In this document: in pieces, positions 45,624 through 57,275 of the stretch
Layout: the number at the start of each line of letters is the position of its first letter
Numbering within the stretch: the stretch's first letter is position 1
DNA from: Ceratotherium simum simum
Taxonomy: Eukaryota; Chordata; Mammalia; Perissodactyla; Rhinocerotidae
Length of the DNA: 64,000 nt
NCBI RefSeq assembly: GCF_000283155.1
Contig: NW_004454182.1
Location: 1,310,522 to 1,374,521, forward strand
Direction of reading: 5' to 3'
The notes under the pieces: model-generated
What the model saw: only the letters and a program-made list of their open reading frames with translations
Databases searched by the model: none
Told to the model about the DNA's origin: nothing
Translations under genes and position numbers: made by a program

Positions 45624-46929
45624 TAAAAGTTACGCATTTTTAATGTATATAATGCTTTGGCCTTTCTTTTCTATATTTTAATGATGATCACAGAAGTCTG
45701 TACAAATAGTGTTCAAATTACCACAGAAAATATTTTGTGAACTTGATAAAATAACTTATTAATCTATTAATCCATCATCTTCTATGTAGAAACTACTATA
45801 CTCAACATAGCAGGGAGTACTATAGCAATGTAGTCCCTGCTTCAAATGAATAAATAAATGTTGGTAAATCAGGAGGGCACAGTCTTGAAGGCCATGAGTA
45901 AAAATGTGACACAATCATTTTGACAAAATTATTGAAAACTCTCTGGTAAATATAGTAACAGATTAGAAATACCTGATTTTTTGTTTCCAATGTTCCAATG
46001 AGATGTGTATGAAAATTCACAAAAGGATAAAAACTGGAAATACTAGTAAAAAAGAAACTTCATGTGTGAAGCTCATTGATTGGACTCAATAGAGATGGAT
46101 GTACTTAAAGGGACAGTTATGGAATAACCACTTTACATTTTCCACCCTCTCAGATAGAACAATAGAGAGATCCTCCAAAAACACGCTACAACTTTGACTC
46201 GCTCTTTGTATGCTAGTACATCTGTGAACGCAGACCGCGGTTGCCGAAAAGGCAGGCACTGCCTTTGATCTGAACAAGAAAGCCATAAAATTGATGCCTC
46301 ATCCTTTGTCGAAAAAAGAAAAATATATAGATATATGTAAATTTCTAAATCCATTTAGAGAAAGGTCTCAGTACCTGGGATAAACAGAATGAGAAAAGGA
46401 TGGGTGGAGACCCAAGACACCTGTGGATGTGTAGTCAACTAATGAAAAGTGTGATTCAAAGAGACAGAAGCAGCAAAGTTGTAGAATCAAAGAACCTTCT
46501 GGCTTCTGGATATGTTCTTCCAGGTACTGCATTACATGAAACACAGGGAATATCTTCATTAGAGGAGCGATACTTCTTTAGCTCATGATCTGCCCTTTGT
46601 CCACTGGCCTTTCACAGATGAATGAATGCTGGGTACCGAAAAAGCTAAACTATGATAATATTTTGACCTAAAATTAGAAGAACATATTGGAAAACATTTG
46701 AGCGTTGTCCTTTAAAAAAAAGATGCAGGGCTACATATGTTCTAAAATACAGAAGCAGAGTGTCATAATTAGAGAATATCCTGGAAGGAAGGCACAGATG
46801 TGAGGACAATGGCCAAAATACAAAAACCCATCAAGAAAGAATAAAACACAAAGACAATCAAAATCCATACTGGGGTGCAGTAAAGAGTCAAACTGCCACT
46901 AGAGAAAACTTAAAGAAGCAGAATGTGGT
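45624..46929. other. Unique DNA, no gene supported
   Basis: About 1.3 kb without a recognised repeat. Overlapping frames of 60-73 codons at 46086-46588 show no domain. Confidence 0.5.
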
Positions 46930-46944
46930 AAAATAAACCATAGA

Positions 46945-47135
46945 GGGCCGGCCTCGTGGCTTAGCGGTTAAGTGCGCACGCTCCGCTGCTGGCGGCCTGG
47001 GTTCGGTCCTGGGCGCGCACCGAGGAACCATTTCTCCAGCCATGCTGAGGCCACGTCCCACATACAGCAACTAGAAGGATGTGCAGCTATGACATACAAC
47101 TATCTACTGGGGCTTTGGGGGAATAAATAAATAAA
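46945..47135 (+). mobile_element. Young ERE-type SINE, left of the gap
   Basis: The head 'gggccggcctcgtggcttagcggttaag' is followed by a CpG-rich body with a B box ('gggttcggtcctgggc'), 'agccatgctgaggccacgtcccac' and the 'ctactggggctttggggg' tail with (AATA)n. The 15-base string aaaataaaccataga precedes it (46930-46944). The matching repeat lies not directly after it but at 47432-47446, beyond the assembly gap. The last 80 bases recur perfectly at 47325-47404. Confidence 0.93.
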
Positions 47136-47139
47136 AGTT

Positions 47140-47224
47140 TAAGGTACCAAATCTGCCCTAGACCAATTAAATCAGAATCTCTCGGGTGGGGCCCAAGCAT
47201 CACTATTTTTAAAAACGATGATTT
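47140..47224 (+). mobile_element. MER5A fragment running into the gap
   Basis: 'ccctagaccaattaaatcagaatctct', 'gggtggggcccaagcatcactattttt' and 'aaaaacgatga' match the central part of MER5A (hAT-Charlie), cut off by Ns. Its placement between two copies of the same SINE tail is suspicious (see findings). Confidence 0.75.
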
Positions 47225-47324
47225 NNNNNNNNNNNNNNNNNNNNNNNNNNNNNNNNNNNNNNNNNNNNNNNNNNNNNNNNNNNNNNNNNNNNNNNNNNNN
47301 NNNNNNNNNNNNNNNNNNNNNNNN
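47225..47324. other. Assembly gap of 100 N
   Basis: Exactly 100 undetermined bases, a conventional filler for a gap of unknown size. Any frame shown across it as X residues is meaningless. Confidence 0.99.
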
Positions 47325-47431
47325 TCCCACATACAGCAACTAGAAGGATGTGCAGCTATGACATACAACTATCTACTGGGGCTTTGGGGGAATAAATAAA
47401 TAAATAAAATTATTAAAAAATAAAAAATAAA
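47325..47431 (+). mobile_element. ERE-type SINE 3' half, right of the gap
   Basis: It starts mid-SINE at 'tcccacatacagcaactag' and continues through 'ctactggggctttggggg' into (AATA)n/A-rich tail. Its first 80 bases are identical to 47056-47135. It is followed at 47432-47446 by aaaataaaccataga, the partner of the direct repeat before the left SINE. This is probably the true 3' half of the same insertion. Confidence 0.9.
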
Positions 47432-47446
47432 AAAATAAACCATAGA

Positions 47447-50400
47447 AAAAACATCCAGCATCAAAAATAAAAAGCCAAAAAGAATAAAACACTGAGAAAG
47501 ATGATTAAATTTCTGGAGTAAAGAGAATGAACGTCAAATCAAAAAAGTGTCGATGATCCCAAGGATAGAGCCAGAACAACAGAAGCAGATGGAATATAAC
47601 AATAAGAAAAAAAAGAGAAGAAAGAGAAAAAAAACCCACAGAGATTAGACTATGTAATAATTTAAAGGAAGTTACTTAAAAAAAAAAAAACACAATAAGA
47701 TGCATTTCTAAGGCCTAGACTGTTTGCATCCCTGCCCCCATTCCAGACAGGGCAGCTCCGTCATGCATGTCTTCAGCTGTAAATAGAGCTTCCTTGTTGC
47801 TCCACAATTTTGCACTGGCTCAGCCATTTCCTTAACCAAAAGAAAATGAAAGAAACACAATCTTTTTCAGTTGGAGTCACCATATTTTCTTTTCTTTTAT
47901 TCTGGCAATTGGTCATCATATCCTTATGCCTACCACTCACCACATGTCAGAATTTCTGTTAAAGTAAGTGTCACTTCTATTTTCTGTGCTATTGTGTGTG
48001 GTATTTTCTTGTCATATCACATCTTCCCCCAGTAAAGCACCATTGCTAAAGCTGTCAACCTGTTTCATGGCTACTTAAATATGTGTTACCTGTTACAGTG
48101 AAATCTTCAAGCAGTTGCTTTCTAACCAATATGTTGTGGAGGTAACATTATTACTGGTCATCTTATTTTTAAATCACTATTATTAAATGGAAACTTAAAA
48201 AGAGAAGGCCGATTATGTGATTAAGGACTTTTTTTATGTGTCTCAATTGCATTCCAGCATTGTCCCTCTACTTGGCAATAATTGTGTTTGAATTTGAATA
48301 CCAGAATACAACAACATTCCACTTTTATTGTTTCCAGCATTTATATTATATTATTTGACATATTAAAAGAGAGAAAAAAAGCAAACAAATGCTCTGTTTA
48401 AGGTCAATAGTTACCACTTTTGTCATTTGGACGATAATATGTTTACAGTACTAATTGCAGTTCACATCGCCATTACACATTAGTCTGAAGTATGTGTTTC
48501 TCTGGTTTCCTGCAAACAAAAAAGCACATTCCATTGAACTGATTTATTTAAATTTATGAAAATAATTTAACAAGTTTCACATCTCACTGCCTAAATACAA
48601 GGCTACTCTCTCCTGTCCTATGCTGTTTCCTTTTCCTTAAATCCAATGAAGATAAATGAAATGATTTAATGGACACTGAATTATGTACACCCCTTATAAA
48701 ACAGTAAGAATCATTGTTTATCAGACTTCATATAAGATTGTTTGAAATATGTCTGAGCATAAGTCTCTCTAGTTTCTTCATGAGATTTAGAAATAGATTT
48801 GGATTCATTTCTCCAATACCCAAAGTCTAAGTATAACATTTGCTTTCTCTAACAGAGAAATAATTGGTTTATCCACTCAATGTCTCCAAAATTTAGATTA
48901 AAAATTAAGTGCAGCAATGAATAACTAGTTTAGATATTATGCAATCAGAGCTAGAATATCTAGGCAAAATCTAGGACTCAAACCCTAAACAATATTTTTT
49001 TTCCTTGGTCTTGCTGTTAAATCACATGAGTGCCTCACATATGCCAAGAATCACCCGAGTAGAGCAATAATGTTGTCTTAGTAACATTCCACCAATATTT
49101 TTCTAAATATATTTCAATTGTCTTATGAGTTTCTGCCTTCTGGTGATCTCTAATCTCCATGCAGTAGTGTCAGCATACTTAAGGTGAAATAACACGAAGT
49201 AAAGACTAAGGATTATAATACAAAGGCCAGGCTGGAGTGGCTGTGGGGAAAACAGTTGGAGCGGAAAATGATATTATAGCTACTTTTCTAGGTTCTGACA
49301 TATATGCAATTAGCTCTTGTCTCTAAAGTCTTTCTCATCCCCAGAGATTAACTGAGCACTTCCCACGGCAGGCTGTCCTCTGGAGAGTGTTAAACACACC
49401 TCTGAAAGAAACTGTCCCAAATACCTATTTATGCCATTGATGGCACTAAAGCCGGTAGCAATGACCAGACTTGACTTTACAACTTGACTAACAAGTCAGA
49501 GAAACAACTCGAGGGTTTCATGAGGTTCCAGAAGTTTCCAATAAGCTTTTCTTATAAGCCCTGCTCTTTGAAGACACAACGTCTGAAATGTATTTCCAAA
49601 CTTCAAATTCAAGCTATCTTGAAAAATAAAAAGTGGAATCTTTACCGGAAGCTTGTCGCACCAAGTCTGCTTTTCGTGTTAAAAAGTACAAACAATGCTT
49701 TCATGTGGAAATGAAGGAACTGATAGCCAGTTTTCAAAATGACTTTAGCTAGATTCATTTCACAGTGAGTTAGAGCAAGTCTCCAAAGCAGCTGAGGTTT
49801 CAGAAAGAGAGTGACTTCTCTTTTTGCTTTCAGGAAGCTAAACTTCATTCAAAGAGCAGCTCAATTGTTTCTGTATTTACAATCCCATGTGTGGAGACAT
49901 TGTCTTCAGCCCTTAACTCCTATAGACATCAGCTCTAACGCAGTGAAGAAAGCCAAGCACAGCTTCCTGCTCACGTGGGCAAACAAAACAATGTTGGAGA
50001 AAGGGACCTGGGTGCACATTATAGTGACCCAAAGCACTAGTTTTCCATTTCTTTTCTTATGTAAATAGAATAGAGAAACATCACGACTATGAATCTCAAC
50101 TGAAATTGATAGATAACTTCTTTAGACCTCTGATTTCCTTTTTCAGACATTCTCGACTCATCTTACCTTTTAAAATCTTTATTAATCAAGTATTCTTGGG
50201 GTTCCCCTTTTGTGAATTGTCATTTAAAGAAGCATTTTCGGTACTGAGTATTCTTTGGAATTTTTAGACAATTGAGCACGTGTATTTGTGATTTGATCTC
50301 ATAACATCACTTTCTGTGGGCTCTAAAAGATTTACTTGGTTTTAACTTTTTTATGCATCTACTCTTCAACTCTAGAGTCAAGTAGATAATTTTGTTTTCA

Positions 50401-50984
50401 CAAGCATTCGCAACCATTGCTCTTCAGAACTTAATACATGAATGATGTGAATTAATACTGCCTCATGGAGATAATTGAGCTGAATTTTTGGCAGTGACAG
50501 TTCTATACTTTCAAATATTGGTTGCTCTCTTTTCTTGTACTTCTTATTTATTGCCTTATTCTTTCAGCAGCTGTAAAAAATGACAGAATTTTAGCCACAA
50601 ATAATTTTAAATGGTATGCAAAACTGGTAGAAATTTTTGAGAGTTATGTTAGGAAGGATAAGAGTTGTTAATTTTTTCATATTCCAAAATTTAGTGCCAA
50701 GAGATCACTTTATTTGATTTTTTTAACAAGACATTTCCAGAATTTTTATTCTTTTTTTTTTTCCACACTGAAATCCTATAGGATTGATTCTAACAAAATC
50801 TATCACAAGAAAATTCAAATTCATATGCATTACCAGAAGACAGGTAACACTGTGATAAAGTATACAATTAGGAGGGTTTTTTTTCTCTAGGAAAGAGGTA
50901 ATTTTGAAGTGCATTTGCTATACAAACAATAACAATAATGATTATCTATTAATTTGTGTATCAACATTGTAAGATTTGAGCAGA
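47447..50984. other. Longest repeat-free block, no gene supported
   Basis: About 3.5 kb in which I recognise no SINE, LINE, LTR or DNA transposon, only A-rich runs near 47600-47690. Frames reach at most 85 codons (49811-50068) with no domain. Such repeat-poor blocks in a gene desert sometimes hold conserved regulatory DNA, but nothing in the bases alone shows this. Confidence 0.5.
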
Positions 50985-51210
50985 AACGAACTAATGTTGG
51001 AGAAGATGTAGAGAAAAGAAAGGCACAAAGAAAATTTAAGTTGATTCATTTTTCTCAATATATATCAATAGCCATTAAAATCTGACCCAAGTGGCAATAT
51101 TATACACCTTACAATGTGTGGTGGTTACATAAGGATACATGTATGTAAAAATCCATTGAGCTGTGCAATTAAGATTCAGGCATTTTACTCTGTATGTAAT
51201 ACCTCAAAGG
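50985..51210 (+). mobile_element. L1M 3'-end fragment
   Basis: 'aatgttggagaagatgtagagaaa' is followed further on by 'tgtggtggttacataaggatacatg', 'ccattgagctgtgcaattaag' and 'gtatgtaatacctcaaag'. This resembles L1ME-type 3' UTR ending in sense orientation, internally deleted. Confidence 0.6.
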
Positions 51211-51289
51211 GAAAAAAAGTTTTAAAAATATTCACTCAGTATCCAGCACTGCAATATTTAAGAATCCATGCTCCAATAAACAACTAAAA

Positions 51290-51720
51290 ATATGGAAACT
51301 AATTTATATTAAAAAATGGTTTTATCAGTGATATGTGTAATGGCGAACTATTAGAAACACCTCAAATGTCCATTGTGAAATTAACTTATTTTTGTTTATC
51401 TACATAATGGAATACTATGCAGCTGTAAAATTACATCATTTTAGAGAAGAATATTTAATGATATTTAAATATTTTCATAGCATATTAACTGTTTTTTAAA
51501 TCAAATTACAGAAATATGTATACAGTATAATCCAAATTTTTAAACCAAATTTATAAGCATGTTAGAAAGAAGCAGACAAATTTCCTAGAAGGTATATACA
51601 AACTTTTAATAAGGCTAATAACTTTGGTGAGATTACAGGTGACTATTTTTTCCTTTGGACTTCTGTGTATTTTCCCATTATACTATAATAAAGAAATGAT
51701 TCTGGTAGAAAAATATAAAA
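51290..51720 (+). mobile_element. L1M ORF2 end and 3' UTR
   Basis: 'ctacataatggaatactatgcagctgtaaaa' is the hallmark L1M ORF2 C-terminal region. It is followed by UTR-like 'gtgagattacaggtgactattttttcc' and 'tactataataaagaaatgat'. Sense orientation, diverged. Confidence 0.7.
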
Positions 51721-52599
51721 TGAATATCACTTAAGAATATATGTTAGGAGACATCATTATTGCCCACTCCCCTGTCTGTGAAAGAATTCATTTCTGGCCC
51801 TGCTCCTTCCATCTATGTGGTCAGCTCCTTCCCAACCTATCTGGGTGGCTGCAACTCGCCATCTGGTCCAAGTGTGAATAAAAGAGTACTTTCTAGTGAG
51901 ATACAGGAAACCGGTTTCAAAGTAAATGTGAAAAAAAATGTGCTTTTTCATAGTAGTATTAATATGTGTGACAATGTATTAGAAAAATGTCCAATTCATA
52001 ATATCAGCAAAATAGAGTTTTATATTCTTATCAGTGGCTACATTTATATCATTCTATCTACATATGCAAGGAACAATTTAGATATATAGTACTGGTATGA
52101 AAAAGTAAAACAACTTAAAACACCTGGAAATTTCAGCAGGAAACCCCTGATAGTTACATCAACCTTTTTAAGGGATGTTTGAAAGATGTAGTGGCCTTGG
52201 CCTGGAGTAGGAGACCAGATGGTATGGATGGAGAGGGTGACAAAAGAAAGAACCTTGAGGAAGTTCCCCTCCTCTGGCCCAAGAGTCTTTGGGAGTAAAA
52301 TCTGTGCAGAGTAGGAGCTCTGTGCTTGAGAGGAACTGAGAAATCGGATCAGGACTAATTTAGGTCAGGTTGTCACTTTCCCACTCCACCACTCCCCCTC
52401 CCGCTCATCACAAAGCGAGTGACTTATTATCTATGTGTGTCTCCTTCTAATACTGTCTCTCCTTCAAAGGAGATCAGAACCTAAGGAGTTCTTTTGTGGA
52501 GTTAGGGTTATTGACCGTGGTGTCTGGTGCCTAGAGCTTAAACCCTGAGGCTCCTTCATCACACGTTTCCTGATCTCATAAATGATGACTGCAACTGGG
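51721..52599. other. Unclassified DNA, partly GC-richer
   Basis: No gene recognised. The 109-codon frame at 51760-52089 has no domain. The block 52140-52560 is GC-richer than its flanks, which could mean an unrecognised repeat or LTR remnant. Confidence 0.4.
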
Positions 52600-52840
52600 T
52601 CTGGCCTTTATACACATTGCCTGATAGAACAGCCAATACCTCCCAGAGGTAAAATGAGTTCACGGTCCAAAATATCAAGACACTTGGGGAGCACAACTTT
52701 TTCAAAAGGGAAACACCCCAGTGTATTATAGATCCCATCCAAACCAGAAATATTACTAGAGAATACCAAGAAACTAAAAGGGAGGTAGAGGAAAGCATTA
52801 ATAATGTGAAACAAGAATAGAAGTATATGGAAGAAAGATA
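52600..52840 (+). mobile_element. L1M-like sequence, 5' of a SINE insertion
   Basis: 'cagaaatattactagagaataccaag' and 'gaggaaagcattaataatgtgaaacaag' resemble the L1M region upstream of ORF2. It appears to continue beyond the SINE at 52856-53094. Confidence 0.45.
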
Positions 52841-52855
52841 AAAACTAGAGATATG

Positions 52856-53094
52856 GGGCTGGCCCGGTGGCGCAAGCGGTTAAGTGTGCGCTCCGCTGCG
52901 GCGGCCCAGGGTTCACTGGTTCGGATTCCGGGCGCTCACTGACGCACCACTTGTCAAGCCATGCTGTGGCAGCGTTCCATATAAAGTGGAGGAAGACAGG
53001 CACGGATGTTAGCCCAAGGCCAGTCTTCCTCAGCAAAAAGAGGAGGATTGGCAGATGTTAGCTCAAGGCCAACCTTCCTCACACACGCACAAAA
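52856..53094 (+). mobile_element. ERE-type SINE with 15-bp target duplication
   Basis: A full-length, CpG-bearing copy: 'ggggctggcccggtggcgcaagcggttaag', B box ('tggttcggattccggg'), 'gccatgctgtggcagcgttccatataaagtgg', two tail modules and an A-rich end. Perfect 15-base repeats aaaactagagatatg at 52841-52855 and 53095-53109. It interrupts old L1M sequence. Confidence 0.95.
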
Positions 53095-53109
53095 AAAACT
53101 AGAGATATG

Positions 53110-54530
53110 AAGTAAAAAAATAATTGTTTAAATATAAATAGCACTATATAGAGCAGAAGAATGAATTAAGGCATCAGGCAGCCATTTAGGAAAACTCCCA
53201 TGGAGAAGGAGGAAAAAATTAATAAAACATATAATAGAAAAGTGGATATGTAGTATTAAAGTGTAAGTTCTAATATGTAGATATGAGTCTCCAAAGAGAG
53301 AGAAATGAAATTCCAGAAGAAGGAATATATTTTAAAAACGAAGATAAATTTTCTGGAAATAGTAGTAAAAAAATTTAACAATTCAGATTGGAAAGCCCCA
53401 TAGAGTGTCAAACGGGAGAAATAAGAAAAAAAAATGCAAAAACCAAATGCCTAGTCAAATTATAGTAAAATTTAAGAATATGAGTAGATTAGAAACTAAA
53501 AGCATATACATAGAGACTCTATTTTTACACAGACCAAATATTAGCTTAATAACATGTTTTTCAACAACTCTAGATGCGAGATGACTATAGATTAGTATAT
53601 TCAAAGTACTATAGCAAAATAATTTAGAACCTAGAATTTCATATTCAGCCAAGCTACTAAGCATCATTTATCATTATTATTATATAACTTAATGAAAATC
53701 ATTTCTAGGCACTCAAGGTCTGAGAAATTTTGCCACATAAAGACCAACATTGATAACAGTTGTGGATAAAGTAACTTAAATAGGGGAAAGGAAAATCCAG
53801 GAGATGCTTCAAGATTTAAGATGGTAGACGTAGTTCCAAATATATCCCTACTTACAATAAAACTACATGGACTAAACTCTCTAGATAAAAGATGAAAACT
53901 GAGAGTTTGGATTTTTAAAAGTTCTAGATAGGTTCTTGTACACAAGACACCAAAAGTATAAAAGTACCAAAAAGTTGAATGTAAAGAATGTAAAAAGACA
54001 TCTGGAAAATACTAACCCAAAGAAGGCTACTATCATGTGTTAGTTACAACCAGATAAAATAAACAAACAACAACAAGGAAATGTGAGGAGTGGGGAGGAT
54101 CATTGTCTAATGATAATACATTCTATTAACTAAGAGGATGTAGCAATTTTAAACATCATGCCTCTAAAACAGCCTGAAAATATATGAGGCAAAGTTGATA
54201 GAACTACAGGAGGAAGTTCCTAAAAGATCGTAATTAAAACATTTTTCTTAATAATTACTGACAGGTAAATAGACAAAAAACAGAATATCTAAAAAATACA
54301 GTTAACAAGAGTGACCCACTGGATATACAGAGCTCTGCATCCAATAATCTTCAAAAAATTTACGTTTTCCCTTCTCTAACTTTCAGAACATTTATAAAAA
54401 TTGATCAATACTAGGCCACAAAGTCTCTAATTTCAATGAAAACATTATCATACAGTATGTGATTTCACAAATAAGAAGTTAAGAATGAACAGAAAAATAG
54501 CTTTGCTTTTTCAGCCCTCAGAACTTCAGG
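53110..54530 (+). mobile_element. Old L1M (pre-ORF2 to early ORF2)
   Basis: Sense L1M-like landmarks: 'tattcaaagtactatagcaaaataat', 'aacctagaatttcatattcagccaagc', 'ggcactcaaggtctgagaaattttgcc', 'agcctgaaaatatatgaggcaaag', 'gagctctgcatccaataat' and 'actaggccacaaagtct'. The order follows the end of the 5' portion into the endonuclease region. It is riddled with stops. Confidence 0.65.
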
Positions 54531-54996
54531 AAAATGCAGTACAGTAATAACCATCAGAGTCAACTGCCTTATTTTTGTCTGCTCTGTTTGTTCATTGCTA
54601 TTTTACTATTATCACATTTTCTCATAAACGATGAGAATTTCTGTCTCTCCTTCTGTCGTTTGTGTATTACCTGCTTTGTTACTTTACTACCCACTAACTC
54701 TTGCCAAGTCTCCCTTTTAATTCTCATACGGCTTTTCATATTAAATGATAGAATAAGCACCAAGGAGTTTATATTATTAAAATGGTCCCATCTAGGTTTT
54801 GTGTTGCAGTCCTCTGAGTTTGACCTTCCTATGTTTCTAACATCAAAACAAAGCCAAAGAAAAGAAACATCAAAACAAAGCAAAAACTTGCTGAATTAAA
54901 GCAATTACTCAAGAGAGTTAAGTAGCAATATAAACAAAGCATCAGTAGATAGTTATAGTTGAAACCAATAATGGGGAAATTGGAAAGTTAACAAAA
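54531..54996. other. Unclassified DNA
   Basis: A 121-codon + strand frame (54534-54899) and a 104-codon antisense frame overlap the same bases. Neither has a domain or a codon pattern I recognise, and both look incidental. Confidence 0.4.
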
Positions 54997-55007
54997 ATAT
55001 GGATTTA

Positions 55008-55194
55008 GGGGGCCGTCCCATGGTGTACTGGTTAAGTTCGGCACGCTCTGCTTCGGCAGCCTGAATTCGCGGGTTCAGTTCCAGGGCGCAGATCTACACC
55101 ACTTGTCAGCCAGGCTGTGGCAGTGACCCCTATACAAAATAGAGGAAGACTGGCACAGATGTTAGCTCAGGGCGAATCTTCTTCACCAAAATAT
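55008..55194 (+). mobile_element. ERE-type SINE with 11-bp target duplication
   Basis: Head 'gggggccgtcccatggtgtactggttaag', B box ('gggttcagttccaggg'), 'agccaggctgtggcagtgacccctatac' and one tail module ending 'gaatcttcttcaccaaaa'. The 11-base repeat atatggattta occurs at 54997-55007 and 55195-55205. Confidence 0.93.
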
Positions 55195-55205
55195 ATATGG
55201 ATTTA

Positions 55206-56264
55206 AAATCAATAAATATACAATTTAAATCTTTGGTTCTATGGTGGGTGACGAATCAAAACTAAAAAAAAAATTGTGTGATATATGATTTCTGTGATAA
55301 ATGTTAGCATATATTCTACGACTTAGTCAATAAAATAGTTTTCCTTCCTTTAACAAGACAGATTTTAGGTGGACTGAAGGAGTGATTAGCACGGCTGTGC
55401 TTCCCTGGAATTACTCCAAGTTCCTCTTCTTTTCCTTTGTTCTAACAGTTTTTACTTTACTCCCTCATTGCCAGCTGGAAGGTGCACGGGTCTACAGAAA
55501 CCACTCTTAGAAGTAAATGAGAATTCGTTGAGGGACACAACTTTTTTGGCTGGTAATTTGCTTGATTAGTTGCATATAGCATATGTGTTCATGTTATTCT
55601 TAGATTTCTCTTGTGCGTCCTTTCGGATTGTGTGTCCTTTTTTCCATATGTTTCTTATCCTTATCCTTTCTTCCCCTTGGAAGGAAAAGGTTGCCTATGA
55701 AAACTGAAGTTATATTTTTAGTTCCTTTATATTATTTGCTTGAGCATTCTTTTTTTCTTCCAAAATGAGGTGGAATGTAACCAAAATGTATTCCTGCATC
55801 AGCCAAATGTCATCCTCTCTCCGCTCCATTAAAAGATGTGGTTCACTTTTTAAGAATCTATGCCAGAGGCCAGAGAAAATTTAAGCTAGGGTCTCAGTTA
55901 AGACCATCTATTGTTTTTCAATCCAATTCTCAATCAAGATTATGCTACTTTTCTAGACATATATTAAAAACAATTGACATACACACAGACATACTGCACA
56001 TGCCCTAACCTGTGATCACATACATTTACAAGAAAAATATTTTCAAACAAAAAGTTCGTTTTTGAAATTAAGACTGTCTCAGAAAAAACAGGATACATGT
56101 CTTCACAAACGACTCTTATTATAGTTTAAACCAACTTTGGCTTTTCCCTTATCTCAGTTTTTCATAATGAGAATAAATATCCACTTGAAACTTAGGGGAC
56201 ATGATTTCAAATTCATTTTATTTTGCCCAGATTTGATTATATTAATTATATCCTCTATCAAAAT
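55206..56264. other. Unique DNA
   Basis: About 1 kb with no gene or named repeat recognised. Confidence 0.5.
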
Positions 56265-56282
56265 AAAATCCTACAGAGTGAA

Positions 56283-56540
56283 GGGAGCTGGCCCCGTGGC
56301 CTAAGGGCTAAAGTTCGGCATGCTTTGCTTCAGTGGCCTGGGTTCGTGGGTTCGGATCCAGGATGTGGACCTGCACCACTCATCAGCCACGCTGTGGTGG
56401 CGACCCACATACAAAGTGGAGGAAGATTGGTGCAGATGTTAGCTCAGGGTGAATCTTCCTCAAGCAAAAAAGAGGAAGATTGGCAACAGATGTTAGCTCA
56501 GGGTGAATTTTCGTCACAATAAATAAATAAACAAATAAAT
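56283..56540 (+). mobile_element. ERE-type SINE with 18-bp target duplication
   Basis: Head 'gggagctggccccgtggcctaag', B box ('gggttcggatccagg'), 'agccacgctgtggtggcgacccacata', two tail modules and an (AATA)n tail. Perfect 18-base repeats aaaatcctacagagtgaa at 56265-56282 and 56541-56558. A 99-codon frame through it is incidental. Confidence 0.95.
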
Positions 56541-56639
56541 AAAATCCTACAGAGTGAATATTGAACAATCAATTAGAAAACGTACAATCCAGTGTCTCAC
56601 TGGTAACATATGTAAGATCTTTGAATGTACTCGTTATTA

Positions 56640-57275
56640 AGCCATTTTCTCTCAGTGTCAACTCCTGCCATCTGTACTCTACTTTGTGATGCTAAAGTTG
56701 GCACTCTGCAAACCATCTCTCTTTTGCCAGATGCTGCCAGCTTTGCCAGTAGGCGGTGGTAGAGAGACTGTGGTGGCTGCAGAAGAAGAGAACTGGTCAT
56801 TCCTGTTTGCCTTTTGTCCTGTCTGTCACCAAGCAATGCCCTTTCCCCTGGCAGTGGCAAATTGGCAGTTTTTCCAACACTTTGAGAATCAACCTCAATA
56901 TGCCCCCTAAAGTACATCAGCACCAGTCAGCCGACTCACCTTCCTCTTAGATCTCAATCCCACCTCCCCAGGCCTCTTCTCTAAGCTTCTGAGGCAACAG
57001 CAACAGCCCAGCAGGGTGTCCTCCTCAGAGATCTGAGTCTCAGCTTCCCCAAATGTCTAAGTTTCCCAAGTCTTCCCTCTATTCCCCAGTCCTAGGGAGA
57101 GCTGTGGGTAGTTGCTTCCTAAAGTCGTTACCTCTGTGATGCCCTAGTCTTCCCTTTATTGCCTTTTTCCTTCTTCAATATCTGCTTAATAATCCTTTAT
57201 ATTAAATTATCCCTAGCAAAAGTGAATGGTGTACTTTCTGTCCCTTGACTCAACACGGACATAATGCATTTTGTT
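56640..57275 (+). mobile_element. Unnamed LTR-like or MER repeat
   Basis: This is GC-richer than the flanks and ordered like an old interspersed repeat I remember but cannot name. Landmarks are 'ggtggtagagagactgtggtgg', 'accaagcaatgccctttcccctggcagtggc', 'ccacctccccaggcctcttct' and 'gtgatgccctagtcttccctttattgcc'. The end reads 'cttgactcaacacggacataatgca'. Frames of 64-108 codons within it are incidental. Confidence 0.5.

Noticed and set aside
47087..47368. 93-codon frame with a run of X residues
   Set aside because: It spans the assembly gap and has no meaning.
54534..54899. 121-codon plus frame overlapped by a 104-codon antisense frame
   Set aside because: Two mutually overlapping frames on opposite strands, low-complexity composition and no family resemblance.
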